A stretch of DNA of 64,000 nucleotides from Variovorax sp. ZS18.2.2 (GCF_024701975.1 NZ_JANLNM010000001.1:248001-312000), one strand, 5' to 3'. Counted from the first letter of the stretch, positions 1 through 9,038 are shown. Numbers and translations: made by a program. The notes: generated by a model not told the origin, from the sequence alone.

Positions 1-1095
1 GTCGGGCATGAGGATGTGCCAGAGCACCGGGTCGATGCCATCGAAGGTCGCGCGGTAGCGATCGGAAAGGCGGCCCTCGCCGGTCACGTCGCGGATCACG
101 ATGCCGTCGATGCGCTGCGGGTTCGCGCGGTACACCTGTGCGTAGATCTCCGGATCGGCCTCGCCCGAATCGCCCACCAGCACGAAGCGGCGCCGTGGAA
201 ATTCGGTGAGCAGCCGGTCGATCACGCCGAGCTTGTGCGCGCGCGAATCCTCGGCACCGGGGATCAGCGTGCGCCACGTCGTGCTCTCGCGCAGGTGCAT
301 GCTGCCGGCCGGAAAGTCGTTGTCGCGAACGAAGTCCGTGAGCGCGGGATACAGCTGGATCGGGCTCGATGAGAGGTAGTGGAAGCGTGTGTCCGGCACC
401 TGCGCCAGTGCGCGGTAGTACGCGGCCATGCGGGGCGCCGCCTCGAAGCGCCGCGCGAAGGTGTTCAGCAGCATCTCGCGCCGCTCGCGCACCTGCGTGC
501 GCTTGATGGTGTCATCGATGTCCGAGATCACCGACACGCCCTCGGCCGGCACGACCAGCGCCTGGCCCCTGAAGCGGGGGATCAGCTCGCCCGGCCCCGT
601 CACGCCGTGGAACTGCAGCCATTGCACCGGCGCGGCGGTGCGCGGCGCATCGACCACCACGCGCAGGTTGGTGCGGCCGTTTGCGCCCGAGGGCGGCATC
701 TTCACGCGGGTCTGCGTGCCGTCGAAGACGACGTCGATCAGCTTGCCTTCTTCCGATTCGGCATGGAACAGCGCGGTGCGCTGGTTGAAGCGCAGCCGCG
801 CCGTGGGCGAGAGCTTCTTGAGGTTCAGCCCGAGGTAGCGCGCCAGCGCGGCGTCGAGGCCCCAGCGCCGTTCGCGCTCGAAGATCCAGGCGTGGATGTC
901 GACCTCGATCCGGCCATCGTCGGTGGGGCGCGCCGTGCCGGGCATGAAGAGCGCTTCCTCGTCGGCCTCGAGCGGCTCGGCGGCATGAAGCGCCTGCATC
1001 GGCGCAAGGCCTGCGAGCAAGGCGGCCCCACCCATCACCACGGACCGGCGCTTCAGTTGCTGCGCGAGCGGGCGGATGGGCCGGTTGTCGCTCAT
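1..1095 (-). CDS. APP1-type phosphatase (DUF2183), 3' end cut by window edge
   Basis: Probable secreted or periplasmic phosphatase of the APP1 phosphatidate phosphatase family (DUF2183). About 365 codons are visible and no stop is reached. Residues 16-39 look like a twin-arginine-like or Sec signal (RR followed by an Ala/Leu-rich stretch). The HAD-type catalytic motif SDIDDTIK lies near residues 192-199, and a later GDSGEADPEIY matches the distal acidic HAD motif. The ATG overlaps the folA stop (ATGA at 1092-1095), so it is the third gene of a thyA-folA operon. Substrate specificity is not shown; lipid phosphatase activity is known only for eukaryotic relatives. Confidence 0.85.
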   Translation of the reverse strand, partial: MSDNRPIRPLAQQLKRRSVVMGGAALLAGLAPMQALHAAEPLEADEEALFMPGTARPTDDGRIEVDIHAWIFERERRWGLDAALARYLGLNLKKLSPTARLRFNQRTALFHAESEEGKLIDVVFDGTQTRVKMPPSGANGRTNLRVVVDAPRTAAPVQWLQFHGVTGPGELIPRFRGQALVVPAEGVSVISDIDDTIKRTQVRERREMLLNTFARRFEAAPRMAAYYRALAQVPDTRFHYLSSSPIQLYPALTDFVRDNDFPAGSMHLRESTTWRTLIPGAEDSRAHKLGVIDRLLTEFPRRRFVLVGDSGEADPEIYAQVYRANPQRIDGIVIRDVTGEGRLSDRYRATFDGIDPVLWHILMPD

Positions 1096-1610
1096 GCGTG
1101 CGCGGGTGCGATGCGCTCGTAGGTCACGAAGCTGAAGGCCAGGCCGTCCTTGGCCGAGATGTGCGATTCGCGCTGCGTCTCGCGCCATGCTGCGCCGTCG
1201 AGCGTGGGGGCGTGCGCATCGCCTTCGTAGTCGCGTGCGATTTCGGTCACGACCGCGCGCTGTGCGAGTGGCTCGGCCTCGGCATAGATCTGCGCGCCGC
1301 CGATCACCCACACCTCGGACGATGCCGCCTCTGCGCAGAGCGAGAGCGCATCGCGAAGACTGCTCACCGGCAGCGCACCTTCGGCACGCCAGTCGGCCTG
1401 CCGCGTGACCACGATGTTCTGCCGTCCCGGCAGCGGGCGAAAGCGCGGCGGCAGCGAGTCCCAGGTCTTGCGGCCCATGACCACCGGCGCGCCGGCGGTC
1501 TGCTGCTTGAAGTGCGCCATGTCCTCGGGCAGGTGCCAGGGGATCGTGCCGTTGGCGCCGATGACGCCGTTGGCGGCGCGGGCGTAGATGAGGTTGATAC
1601 GGGCACTCAT
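1092..1610 (-). CDS. folA: Dihydrofolate reductase
   Basis: NADPH-dependent reduction of dihydrofolate to tetrahydrofolate, cytoplasmic. The 172-residue product has the usual length. It carries the substrate-site motif IPWHLPEDMAHFK, with the catalytic Asp at the usual place, the cofactor motif VVMGRKTWDSLP, and EVWVIGGAQIYA near the C-terminus. The start at 1610 was chosen because it gives a canonical N-terminus (MSARINLIYARA) and lies 4 bases after the thyA stop. It regenerates the folate that ThyA oxidises, which explains the pairing. Confidence 0.97.
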   Translation of the reverse strand: MSARINLIYARAANGVIGANGTIPWHLPEDMAHFKQQTAGAPVVMGRKTWDSLPPRFRPLPGRQNIVVTRQADWRAEGALPVSSLRDALSLCAEAASSEVWVIGGAQIYAEAEPLAQRAVVTEIARDYEGDAHAPTLDGAAWRETQRESHISAKDGLAFSFVTYERIAPAHA

Positions 1611-1614
1611 GCGC

Positions 1615-2457
1615 TCAGACCGCCACAGGCGCCTTGATCGGATCGCCATGCTTGTAGTCGAGCACCTCGAAGTCCTCGTACTGGTAGTCGAAGATCGAGT
1701 CGGGCTTGCGCTTGATGTTGAGCGTGGGGTACGGGTACGGATCGCGGCTCAGCTGCAGCTTCACCTGCTCGGCGTGGTTGCTGTAGATGTGGCAATCGCC
1801 GCCGGTCCAGATGAAGTCGCCCACGTCGAGGTCGCACTGCTGCGCGACCATGTGCGTGAGGAGCGCATAGCTCGCGATGTTGAAGGGCACGCCCAGGAAG
1901 ATGTCGGCGCTGCGCTGGTAGAGCTGGCAGCTCAGCTTGCCGCGTTCGCCCTCGGCCTGCGGCGGCGCCACGTAGAACTGGAAGAACGCATGGCAGGGCA
2001 TCAGCGCCATCTTCGAGAGCTCGGCCACGTTCCAGGCGCTCACGATGATGCGGCGCGAATCGGGGTTGGTCTTCAGGGTCTTGATGACGTCCGAGATCTG
2101 GTCGATGTGGCCGCCGTCGGGCGTGGGCCAGCTGCGCCACTGCACGCCGTACACCGGGCCCAGGTCGCCGTCTTCGCGCGCCCATTCGTCCCAGATGCTG
2201 ACGCCGCGTTCCTTGAGCCAGTTGTTGTTGCTCGATCCGGTCAGGAACCACAGCAGTTCCTGGATGATGGATTTGAGGTGCACCTTCTTCGTGGTCACCA
2301 GCGGAAAGCCTTCGTTCAGGTCGAAGCGCATCTGATGGCCGAACACGCTCTTGGTGCCGGTGCCGGTGCGGTCGCTCTTGAACACGCCGTGGGTGTCGAC
2401 GTGGCGCATGAAATCTTCGTACTGGGAACGGACGGGGCGGGTGGGCGTGGAGGTCAT
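1615..2457 (-). CDS. thyA: Thymidylate synthase
   Basis: Methylates dUMP to dTMP with methylenetetrahydrofolate. The 280-residue protein is complete. It has the nucleotide-binding [13 protein letters not shown] region, the catalytic cysteine in [14 protein letters not shown], and a typical C-terminus ending IKAPVAV. A longer upstream reading frame exists, but the start at 2457 matches the family. It is first in a compact reverse-strand operon with folA and an APP1-type phosphatase. Its promoter must lie in 2458-2520, shared with the divergent nitrile hydratase genes. Confidence 0.98.
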   Translation of the reverse strand: MTSTPTRPVRSQYEDFMRHVDTHGVFKSDRTGTGTKSVFGHQMRFDLNEGFPLVTTKKVHLKSIIQELLWFLTGSSNNNWLKERGVSIWDEWAREDGDLGPVYGVQWRSWPTPDGGHIDQISDVIKTLKTNPDSRRIIVSAWNVAELSKMALMPCHAFFQFYVAPPQAEGERGKLSCQLYQRSADIFLGVPFNIASYALLTHMVAQQCDLDVGDFIWTGGDCHIYSNHAEQVKLQLSRDPYPYPTLNIKRKPDSIFDYQYEDFEVLDYKHGDPIKAPVAV

Positions 2458-2520
2458 GGCAAGAGGGGCTCTCAGAGGCGGGTTCTCGAATTTTAAGTGC
2501 CCGGGCTTAGCATGGCGGCC

Positions 2521-3189
2521 ATGAGCCAAGACCACCCCACGAGCGGCCAAGAAGATGACCACGAACACGGCCACGATCATGCCCATGACCACAGCGAACT
2601 CGGCGAGATGGACCTGCGGGTCCGCGCCCTGGAAAGCGTGCTCACGCAGAAGGGTTACGTCGACCCCGCCGCGCTCGACGCGCTGATCGACACCTACCAG
2701 ACCCGCATCGGCCCGCGCAACGGCGCACGGGTGGTGGCGCGGGCCTGGATCGACCAAGAGTTCCACGACTGGCTGATGGCGGATGCCACGGCCGCCATCG
2801 CCTCGCTCGGCTACACCGGTCGCCAGGGCGAGCACATGGTGGCGGTGGAGAACTCCGATGAACAGCATCACATGGTCGTCTGCACCCTCTGCAGTTGCTA
2901 CCCCTGGCCCGTGCTCGGCCTGCCGCCCACCTGGTACAAGAGCGCGCCGTACCGATCGCGCGCCGTGAAGGACCCGCGCGGTGTGCTGGCCGACTTCGGC
3001 ACGACGCTGCCCGAGACCACGCGCATCCGTGTCTGGGATTCGACTGCCGAGGTGCGCTATCTCGTGATTCCGCAGCGTCCCGCAGGTACCGAGGGCCTGA
3101 GCGAAGAAGAGCTCGCCGCACTGGTCTCACGTGATTCGATGATCGGCACGCGGCTGGTGGACGCGCCTTCGACGGGGAGCCCCGCATGA
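2521..3189 (+). CDS. nthA: Nitrile hydratase alpha subunit, cobalt type
   Basis: Metal-binding subunit of nitrile hydratase, which hydrates nitriles to amides in the cytoplasm. The metal-claw motif CTLCSC is at residues 121-126; Thr after the first Cys is the cobalt-type signature (iron types carry Ser). The N-terminus has an alternating His run (His14, 16, 18, 20, 22 and 24) within an Asp/Glu-rich tail before the conserved fold. ATG starts at 2512 and 2521 and a GTG at 2497 are all in frame; 2521 was chosen on the MSQDH start, without strong ribosome-site support. The stop overlaps the beta-subunit ATG. Confidence 0.93.
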   Translation: MSQDHPTSGQEDDHEHGHDHAHDHSELGEMDLRVRALESVLTQKGYVDPAALDALIDTYQTRIGPRNGARVVARAWIDQEFHDWLMADATAAIASLGYTGRQGEHMVAVENSDEQHHMVVCTLCSCYPWPVLGLPPTWYKSAPYRSRAVKDPRGVLADFGTTLPETTRIRVWDSTAEVRYLVIPQRPAGTEGLSEEELAALVSRDSMIGTRLVDAPSTGSPA

Positions 3190-3851
3190 GCTACCTCACG
3201 CATGCCGACCTCGGCGGCCAGTCGGGCTGCGGGCCGGTCACGCCGGAGCCCGAGGGCGAACTGTTCTACGCCGACTGGGAGCCGCGCGCGCTGGCTCTCA
3301 CGCTGGCGATGGGCGCGACCGGCTCCTGGAACATCGATGCGAGCCGCGCCGTGCGCGAGACGCTGCCCGATTACCGCGACCTGAGCTACTACCAGATCTG
3401 GCTCGGCGCGCTGGAGCAGCTGATGCTGCAGCGCGCGCAGCTTTTCCCCGACGAGATCGCATCCGGCGAGATGAAGCATCCGGCCGCACCGGTCGCCCGC
3501 GTGCTGCAGGCCGCGAACGTGCCCGCGGTGCTCGCCAGGGGCTCGCCCACCGAGCGTCCCGAGCCGGGCCCCGCGCGCTTTGCCGTCGGGCAGGCCGTGC
3601 GCATGCACCTGGGCAAGGTCGACCATCACACGCGGCTGCCGGGCTATGTGCAGGGCAAGCGCGGCACGATCGAGCATGTCCACGGTGCGCATGTGTTCGC
3701 GGATGCGCACGCGCAAGGGCTGGGCGAACAACCGCAGTGGCTGTACACGGTGGTCTTCGACGAAGCCGAACTCTGGGGCGAGCAAGCGGCGCCACAGAAC
3801 CTCTCGGTGTCGGTCGATGCGTGGGAGAGTTATCTGGAAGCAGCCGCATGA
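3186..3851 (+). CDS. nthB: Nitrile hydratase beta subunit
   Basis: Structural partner of the alpha subunit; together they form the active site. The 221-residue protein has the N-terminal helical segment seen in beta subunits ([16 protein letters not shown]) and the C-terminal SH3-like barrel ([13 protein letters not shown] through [17 protein letters not shown]). Its ATG overlaps the alpha stop and its own stop overlaps the next ATG, so alpha, beta and accessory genes are translationally coupled. The alpha-beta order is the usual order for iron-type clusters, whereas many cobalt-type clusters run beta-alpha. Confidence 0.93.
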   Translation: MSYLTHADLGGQSGCGPVTPEPEGELFYADWEPRALALTLAMGATGSWNIDASRAVRETLPDYRDLSYYQIWLGALEQLMLQRAQLFPDEIASGEMKHPAAPVARVLQAANVPAVLARGSPTERPEPGPARFAVGQAVRMHLGKVDHHTRLPGYVQGKRGTIEHVHGAHVFADAHAQGLGEQPQWLYTVVFDEAELWGEQAAPQNLSVSVDAWESYLEAAA

Positions 3852-4213
3852 CGGGCGATGTGCCGCTGGTACCCGGCATGCCGCGCGACGCAGATGGGCC
3901 GGTGTTCAAGGAACCGTGGGAAGCGCAGGCCTTCGCGATGACTTTGGCAGTGCACGAACGCGGCCTGTTCACTTGGGTCGAATGGGCCGAAGCACTTGCG
4001 GCACAGATCGCTGCGGCGCAAGCCGCTGGCGATCCGGACAGCGGCGAGACGTACTACCGCCACTGGCTTGCCGCGCTCGAAGGCCTCGTGGCCCGCAAGG
4101 GTGCGAGCTCGGGCGACGAACTCGCGCGCTATCGCCACGCCTGGGACCACGCGGCCGACCGTACGCCGCATGGGCAGCCGATCGAGCTGCGCGGCGAGGA
4201 TTTTCCGCGCTGA
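3848..4213 (+). CDS. Nitrile hydratase accessory (activator) protein
   Basis: Small 121-residue protein of the nitrile hydratase activator/P14K type, which resembles the N-terminal domain of the beta subunit (FKEPWEAQAFAMTLAVHE followed by WVEWAEALAAQI). In cobalt-type enzymes such proteins deliver the cobalt-loaded alpha subunit to the apoenzyme; that role is assumed here from family and context. The ATG at 3848 overlaps the beta stop; in-frame codons upstream lie inside the beta gene and are not needed. No amidase gene follows, so amide use is encoded elsewhere or the enzyme serves detoxification. Confidence 0.88.
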   Translation: MTGDVPLVPGMPRDADGPVFKEPWEAQAFAMTLAVHERGLFTWVEWAEALAAQIAAAQAAGDPDSGETYYRHWLAALEGLVARKGASSGDELARYRHAWDHAADRTPHGQPIELRGEDFPR

Positions 4214-4224
4214 CTTGCCTTGCT

Positions 4225-4334
4225 CCTTCCCCCTTTGGGGGAAGGCTGGGATGGGGGCAAGCGGCGCTGGTTCGGCGCAGTGCTTCATCGAGCGCCGCGT
4301 GCCCCCACCCCGGCCCTCCCCCGGGAGGGGAGGG
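4225..4334. repeat. Composite palindromic intergenic element, probable bidirectional terminator
   Basis: The gap between two converging genes holds three nested inverted repeats. A 9-bp stem with TTT loop lies at 4225-4245 (CCTTCCCCC/GGGGGAAGG). An 8-bp stem lies at 4314-4334 (CCCTCCCC/GGGGAGGG). Between them GGGGGCAAGCGGCGCT (from 4254) pairs with AGCGCCGCGTGCCCCC (from 4291) with one mismatch. The whole can fold as one long hairpin with two terminal hairpins, the layout of REP/BIME-type elements. Acting as a terminator for both converging genes is inference. Confidence 0.7.
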
Positions 4335-4348
4335 AGGAAAACCAAAAC

Positions 4349-5785
4349 CTAGACCCGGATCACGCGCCCCGGGTTCAGCGTGTTCTTCGGATCGAGCCCG
4401 CGCTTGATCGCCCGCATCATCTCCAGCGCCACCGGCGACTTGTGCTTCTCGAGCTTGTCGACCTTGAGCGAGCCCACGCCATGCTCGGCCGAGAACGAGC
4501 CGCCGAACTTCTCGACCGCGTCGTACACCAGCGTGTTGATGCGGTCTTCCTCATTCTTCAAGAAGGCCTTGGTGTCGATGTTCTCCGGCGCCTGCACGTT
4601 GTAGTGCAGGTTGCCGTCGCCCAGGTGCCCGAAGTTCACGAGCCGCACGCCGGCGATCTCGCGCTGCAGCAACGCATCGGTCTCGGCCACGAAGGCCGGG
4701 ATGCGCGACACCGGAATCGAGATGTCGTGCTTGATGTTCAGGCCTTCCTCGGCTTGCGCGAGCGGAATGCTCTCGCGGATGTGCCAGAGCTGGTGCGCCT
4801 GCGTGAGGTTCTCGGCCACCACCGCGTCGGTGACGCAGCCGTCCTCGAAGGCGGTCTCCAGCAGCGCCTCGAAGCGGGCGCGCGCGTGGTCCTCGGATTC
4901 GCTGTCGGAGTTCTCCAGCAGCACGCAGTAGGGCACCGCCGCATCGTCGATGAAGGGCACGCGAAGTTGCGGCATGTGCTTGTCGACCAGGCTCAGCGCG
5001 AACTTGCCCATCACCTCGAAACCCGTGAGCCCCGAGCCCAGGTGCTTGTGCGCGAGGCCCAGCAGCGTGACTGCATGGTCGAGCGTGGGCACCGCGGCCC
5101 AGGCCGTGAGCTGCGCGGCCGGCAGCGGGTAGAGCTTCATGGTCGCGGCGGTGATGATGCCCAGCGTGCCTTCGCTGCCGACGAAGAGGTCGCGCAGGTC
5201 GTAGCCGGTGTTGTCCTTGCGAAGGCCGCTCGTGCCTTCCCAGATCTCGCCCTGCGGCGTGACCACTTCGAGGCCCAGGCACAGCTCGCGCGTGTTGCCG
5301 TAGCGCACGACCTGCGTGCCGCCCGCATTGGTCGCGAGATTGCCGCCGATGGTGCAGCTGCCTTCGGCGGCGAGGCTCAGCGGGAACAGGTAGCCCGCTT
5401 TCTCCGCGGCCTCCTGCAGCGTCTGCAGGATGCAGCCGGCTTCGACGGTCATCGTGAGGTTGGCGGCATCGAAGGTGCGGATCGTGTTCAGGCGCTGGAG
5501 ACTCAGCACCACCTGCGTGCCGCTGTCGTCGGGAATCGATCCGACCGCCAGACCGGTGTTGCCGCCCTGCGGCACGATGGCCGTGCCGGCCGCGGCGCAG
5601 GCCTTGACCACGTCGGCCACCTGCTGCGCATTCGCCGGACGCACCACCGCGAGCGACTTGCCGCGCGAGCGCTTGCGCCAGTCCTGTTCGTAGGCGGTGA
5701 GGTCGCCCTCGTTGAGCACATGCGAGGCGCCGACGATGGCGCGCAGTTGGTCGATCAATGCAGCAGGGGAAGCAGAAGAAGTCAT
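4349..5785 (-). CDS. FAD-linked oxidase, GlcD/D-lactate dehydrogenase-like
   Basis: Flavoprotein of the FAD-binding PCMH (GlcD/Dld2) family, 478 residues, likely oxidising a 2-hydroxy acid such as D-lactate, glycolate or D-2-hydroxyglutarate. The N-terminal half carries the FAD-binding PQGGNTGL and VGSEGTLGIITAATMKLYP segments; the C-terminal half has HLGDGNLHYN and AEHGVGS, the substrate/metal-site His residues of this family. No iron-sulfur domain is fused. Its start overlaps the stop of an upstream DUF2069 gene (ATGA). The substrate cannot be assigned from sequence. Confidence 0.9.
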   Translation of the reverse strand: MTSSASPAALIDQLRAIVGASHVLNEGDLTAYEQDWRKRSRGKSLAVVRPANAQQVADVVKACAAAGTAIVPQGGNTGLAVGSIPDDSGTQVVLSLQRLNTIRTFDAANLTMTVEAGCILQTLQEAAEKAGYLFPLSLAAEGSCTIGGNLATNAGGTQVVRYGNTRELCLGLEVVTPQGEIWEGTSGLRKDNTGYDLRDLFVGSEGTLGIITAATMKLYPLPAAQLTAWAAVPTLDHAVTLLGLAHKHLGSGLTGFEVMGKFALSLVDKHMPQLRVPFIDDAAVPYCVLLENSDSESEDHARARFEALLETAFEDGCVTDAVVAENLTQAHQLWHIRESIPLAQAEEGLNIKHDISIPVSRIPAFVAETDALLQREIAGVRLVNFGHLGDGNLHYNVQAPENIDTKAFLKNEEDRINTLVYDAVEKFGGSFSAEHGVGSLKVDKLEKHKSPVALEMMRAIKRGLDPKNTLNPGRVIRV

Positions 5786-6195
5786 TGGGCGGAAACCTCC
5801 AGTTGACGGGCAGCAGCAGCGGCCTTGGCATGGCGCAAGCGAAGGCGCACATGCCACGCGCAGGCCGCGAAGAGCACCAGGCACAGCAGCACCTCGATAA
5901 GCGCGAGCACCTGCCCCACGCCGTTGGTGTCGCTCCAGGCGCGCACCACGCCCTCGGTGAAATAGAGCCAGATCATCAGGCTGACCCAGCGGTAGGTGTA
6001 CATGCGGTTCTTGTAGAGCCCCGCGAGCGGAACGACCAGCGGCAGCACCTTCAGCGCGAGCAGCGAGCCGCCGGGCCGCAGCGGCGCGAGCCACAGCTCC
6101 CAGGCCAGGCCCAGCACGATCAGGCCGACGAGGCTGCCCACGGCAAGCCATCGGGTGGCGCGGACGGAAGAGGGCGGGAGCGGGGTGGCGGTCAC
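5782..6195 (-). CDS. DUF2069 membrane protein
   Basis: Small inner-membrane protein of the DUF2069 family with about four hydrophobic segments and the family motif YKNRMYTYRWVSLMIWLYFTEG. The function of the family is unknown. There is no ATG near the N-terminus; GTG codons at 6195 and 6219 are both possible starts, and 6195 (VTATPLPP) was chosen as giving the usual length of about 137 residues. The stop overlaps the start of the FAD-linked oxidase gene, so the two are probably co-transcribed, a common pairing in Burkholderiales. Confidence 0.8.
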   Translation of the reverse strand: MTATPLPPSSVRATRWLAVGSLVGLIVLGLAWELWLAPLRPGGSLLALKVLPLVVPLAGLYKNRMYTYRWVSLMIWLYFTEGVVRAWSDTNGVGQVLALIEVLLCLVLFAACAWHVRLRLRHAKAAAAARQLEVSAQ

Positions 6196-6263
6196 GGTGC
6201 GACGAAGGAGAGGGCGCACCGTGGAAGGCGGCGCATTGAAGAGCGGATGGCATGATACCGGCC

Positions 6264-7463
6264 ATGAATCGTCGGCAGCTTTGGAGGGATCTTTCGCGTT
6301 TTCCGTGGCGCAACACCGCTGCGGTATTGGGCGAGCGTTTTCGCGAAGACCGGCTCGGGTTGACGGCCAGCAGCCTGACCTTCACCACGACCATCGCGAT
6401 GGTCCCGTTCTTCACGGTCGCGCTCGCGCTCTTCACCGTGTTCCCCATGTTCGCCAAGATGCAGGGCCGCCTGCAGCGCTGGCTCATCGAGAGCCTGATT
6501 CCGGAGAACATCGCGCGCCAGGTACTCGGCTACCTGAACCAGTTCGCGAGCAAGGCTAGCGGCCTGGGCATCGCGGGCCTGATCGTGCTGCTGATCACGG
6601 CCATTGCGCTGATCCTCACGATCGACAAGACGCTCAACAACATCTGGCGGGTGCGAACGCCGCGGCCCTTCGCGCAGCGGGTGCTGATCTACTGGGCTGC
6701 CATCACGCTGGGGCCGATCATCCTCGCGGTGAGCCTGTCGACCACCTCCTACGTGGTCTCCGCCACGAGCGACGTGGTGGGGCGCGGCATGGTCAAGCTG
6801 TTCTTCGACACCCTTGAATTCATGCTGCTCGCGGTCGGCATGGCCTCGCTCTACCACTACGTGCCGAACACCAATGTGCGCTGGTCGCATGCCTGGGCCG
6901 GCGGCATCTTCGTGGCGGCGGCCATCGAGATTGCCAAGCGCGTGCTGGCCTATTACCTGAGCCTGGTGCCGACCTACTCGGTGCTGTACGGCGCCTTCGC
7001 CACCTTCCCGATCCTGCTGGTGTGGATCTATGTGGCTTGGGTGATCGTGCTGCTCGGCGCGGTCATCGCGGCCTACCTGCCGAGCCTGCTCACGGGTGTG
7101 GCGCGGCGCGGCGGCGCGGCGGGCTGGCCGCTGCAACTGGCGATGGAAACGCTGCAGCACCTGGCGCGCGCGCAGGCCACGCCGGCCAAGGGCATGGGCG
7201 CGACCGAACTCGTGACGCGCATGCGGGTCGATGCCCTGCAACTCTCTCCCGTGCTCGAAGCGCTGGTGGCACTCGACTGGATCGCTCCCTTGGCCGAGGA
7301 ACCTGCCGACCAGGATCCGCGCTACGTGCTGCTGGCGGACCCGTCGACGCCTATCGAGCCGCTGCTCAAGGAGCTCTTGATGCCGCAGGCCGAGCCGCTC
7401 GAAGACCTCTGGCAGAAGGGCCCGCTCAGGTCACTTCGCCTGGGCGACGTGCTGCTGATCTAG
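6264..7463 (+). CDS. YihY/BrkB-family inner-membrane protein
   Basis: Polytopic membrane protein of the YihY (UPF0761, BrkB) family, 399 residues. About six transmembrane segments occupy roughly residues 35-285, with the typical PTYSVLYGAFATFPILLVWIYV stretch (only partly quoted in family descriptions as SVLYGAFATFP). The last 110 residues are a soluble winged-helix-like tail (LVTRMRVDALQLSPVLEALVAL). Despite the old name RNase BN or virulence factor, no nuclease activity is expected and the role is unknown. An ATG 12 bases upstream (6252) is an alternative start. Confidence 0.88.
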   Translation: MNRRQLWRDLSRFPWRNTAAVLGERFREDRLGLTASSLTFTTTIAMVPFFTVALALFTVFPMFAKMQGRLQRWLIESLIPENIARQVLGYLNQFASKASGLGIAGLIVLLITAIALILTIDKTLNNIWRVRTPRPFAQRVLIYWAAITLGPIILAVSLSTTSYVVSATSDVVGRGMVKLFFDTLEFMLLAVGMASLYHYVPNTNVRWSHAWAGGIFVAAAIEIAKRVLAYYLSLVPTYSVLYGAFATFPILLVWIYVAWVIVLLGAVIAAYLPSLLTGVARRGGAAGWPLQLAMETLQHLARAQATPAKGMGATELVTRMRVDALQLSPVLEALVALDWIAPLAEEPADQDPRYVLLADPSTPIEPLLKELLMPQAEPLEDLWQKGPLRSLRLGDVLLI

Positions 7464-7470
7464 CAGCCGG

Positions 7471-7809
7471 TCAGATCTTGACCTTGCCCAGCCAGATGTC
7501 GCGGTACATCGCCCAGTCGCCCATGAAGGAATAGAGCGGGCGCTTGAACGAGGCCGGCTTGTTCTTCTCGAAGCCGAAATGCCCGACCCAGGCGAAGGTA
7601 TAGCCCACCAGCACCCCGGCCAGCAGCCACCACGGGTTGAGTGTGACCACCAGCGCCACGAGGCACAGCAGCGACAGCGTCGAGCCCGCGAAGTGCAGGC
7701 GGCGGCAGGTGCGGTTGGCGTGCTCGGTCAGGTAGAACGGGTAGAACTCCGCGAAGCTCTTGAAACGGCGCGGATCGACGGCAGATTCCGGGGCAGTCGT
7801 GGTGTTCAT
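7471..7809 (-). CDS. DUF962/Mpo1-like membrane protein
   Basis: A 112-residue Mpo1-like (DUF962) protein with the family signatures FAEFYPFYLTEHANRTCRRLH, of which the ExH...CRRLH part is most conserved, and HFGFEKNKPASFKRPLYS. Two transmembrane helices lie in the middle (LSLLCLVALVVTL and LLAGVLVGYTFAWVGH). The yeast homologue is an iron-dependent dioxygenase that alpha-oxidises 2-hydroxy fatty acids; whether this one does so is unknown. A 6-bp GC-rich hairpin at 7824-7837 lies in the leader just before the AGGAG ribosome site. Confidence 0.85.
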   Translation of the reverse strand: MNTTTAPESAVDPRRFKSFAEFYPFYLTEHANRTCRRLHFAGSTLSLLCLVALVVTLNPWWLLAGVLVGYTFAWVGHFGFEKNKPASFKRPLYSFMGDWAMYRDIWLGKVKI

Positions 7810-7918
7810 CGTGCGGTCTCCTGGGCGCTGAAGCGCCTTGTGTGAGCTTTGACCATAATAGCCACGACCTTGCGGCCGCACCACCCCGGTCCCCATTCAC
7901 ACCACTGACGCATCAGCC

Positions 7919-8305
7919 TTGAGCGCTCTGCCCGCCACCACCACCGATTCCGCCGATCCGGCCAGAGACGCGCTGTGGGTCGTGTGCCTGTGCGCCGAAT
8001 GGTGCGGCACCTGCCGCGACTACCGGCCGCTGTTCGAGCAGGTGGCGCGCGCGCATCCGCAGTTGCGCTTCGGCTGGGTCGACATCGAAGACCACGCCGA
8101 CATCGCCGATGGCTTCGACGTCGAGACCTTCCCCACGCTGCTGGTCGCGGGTGCCGACGGCACGCGCTTCCTGGGCCCGCTGCTGCCGCATGCCGAAACG
8201 CTGTCGCGCATGCTCGGGGCTCTTCAGTCGCCGCAGCCTTCGAGCCTGGACGTCGATCTGCTCCTCGCCGTGCTGAACAAGAAACCGGCGACGTTCTCGG
8301 TTTAA
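7919..8305 (+). CDS. Thioredoxin-family protein
   Basis: A 128-residue thioredoxin-fold protein with the active-site motif AEWCGTCRDYRP (CGTC instead of the CGPC of thioredoxin 1) and the cis-proline loop in VETFPTLLVAG. It has no signal peptide, so it should act in the cytoplasm. The only suitable start is TTG at 7919; no ATG or GTG precedes the fold. The partner protein is unknown. It is followed after 15 bases by an SDR gene in the same direction. Confidence 0.85.
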   Translation: MSALPATTTDSADPARDALWVVCLCAEWCGTCRDYRPLFEQVARAHPQLRFGWVDIEDHADIADGFDVETFPTLLVAGADGTRFLGPLLPHAETLSRMLGALQSPQPSSLDVDLLLAVLNKKPATFSV

Positions 8306-8320
8306 CCGGACCTTCCTCCC

Positions 8321-8983
8321 ATGAACATCCTGATCTTCGGCGCCACCGGCATGGTGGGGCAGGGCGTGCTGCGCGAGTGCCTGCTGGCCCCCGACGTGGA
8401 GCGCGTCGTCGCAGTCGGGCGCAATGCCACGGGGCAGCAGCATCCCAAGCTCGAGGACCTGGTCGTGAAGGACATGTACGACTATTCCGCCGTCGAGTCG
8501 CAGCTGCAGGGCTTCGACGCCTGCTTCTTCTGCCTCGGCGTGTCGTCGGTCGGCATGAAGGAAGACGACTACCGCCGCGTCACCTACGACCTCACGATGG
8601 CCGCGGCCACCGTGCTCGCGCGGCTCAATCCGGGCATGACCTTCACCTACGTGACGGGCTCCGGCACCGACAGCAGCGAGCGCGGCAGCAGCATGTGGGC
8701 ACGGGTGAAGGGCGCAACCGAAAACGCCTTGCTGCGCCTGCCGTTCAAGGCGGCCTACATGTTCCGCCCCGGCATCATCCAGCCGCTGCACGGCGTGCGT
8801 TCCAAGACACCGCTGTACCACAGCGTCTACATGGTGATCTCGCCGCTGCTCAGCCTTGCCTACCGGCTCTGGCCCGACAAGATGACGACCTCCGAGCAGA
8901 TCGGCCTGGCCATGCTGGCCGTGGCCCGCAGCGGCGCGCCGAAGGTGCTGCTCGACCCGACGGACATCAACGCCCTGCGTTGA
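8321..8983 (+). CDS. NAD(P)-binding atypical SDR/epimerase-like protein
   Basis: A 220-residue Rossmann protein of the atypical short-chain dehydrogenase group, with the dinucleotide motif GATGMVGQG at residues 7-15. It lacks an obvious YxxxK catalytic pair, as is common for the NAD(P)H-binding/HTATIP2-like branch. A hydrophobic stretch near residues 167-180 (VYMVISPLLSLAYRLW) could contact the membrane. The substrate is unknown. It lies in tandem behind a thioredoxin-like gene. Confidence 0.8.
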   Translation: MNILIFGATGMVGQGVLRECLLAPDVERVVAVGRNATGQQHPKLEDLVVKDMYDYSAVESQLQGFDACFFCLGVSSVGMKEDDYRRVTYDLTMAAATVLARLNPGMTFTYVTGSGTDSSERGSSMWARVKGATENALLRLPFKAAYMFRPGIIQPLHGVRSKTPLYHSVYMVISPLLSLAYRLWPDKMTTSEQIGLAMLAVARSGAPKVLLDPTDINALR

Positions 8984-9038
8984 CCGGCCCTCGCGACACG
9001 CGGCTGCGGCCCTGCGTTTCTCCTTGCCTGCGCGTGCC

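Noticed and set aside
3737..3847. A longer start for the nitrile hydratase accessory gene inside the beta-subunit gene.
   Set aside because: The ATG at 3848 overlaps the beta stop and gives the normal length; the extension is an off-frame reading of beta.
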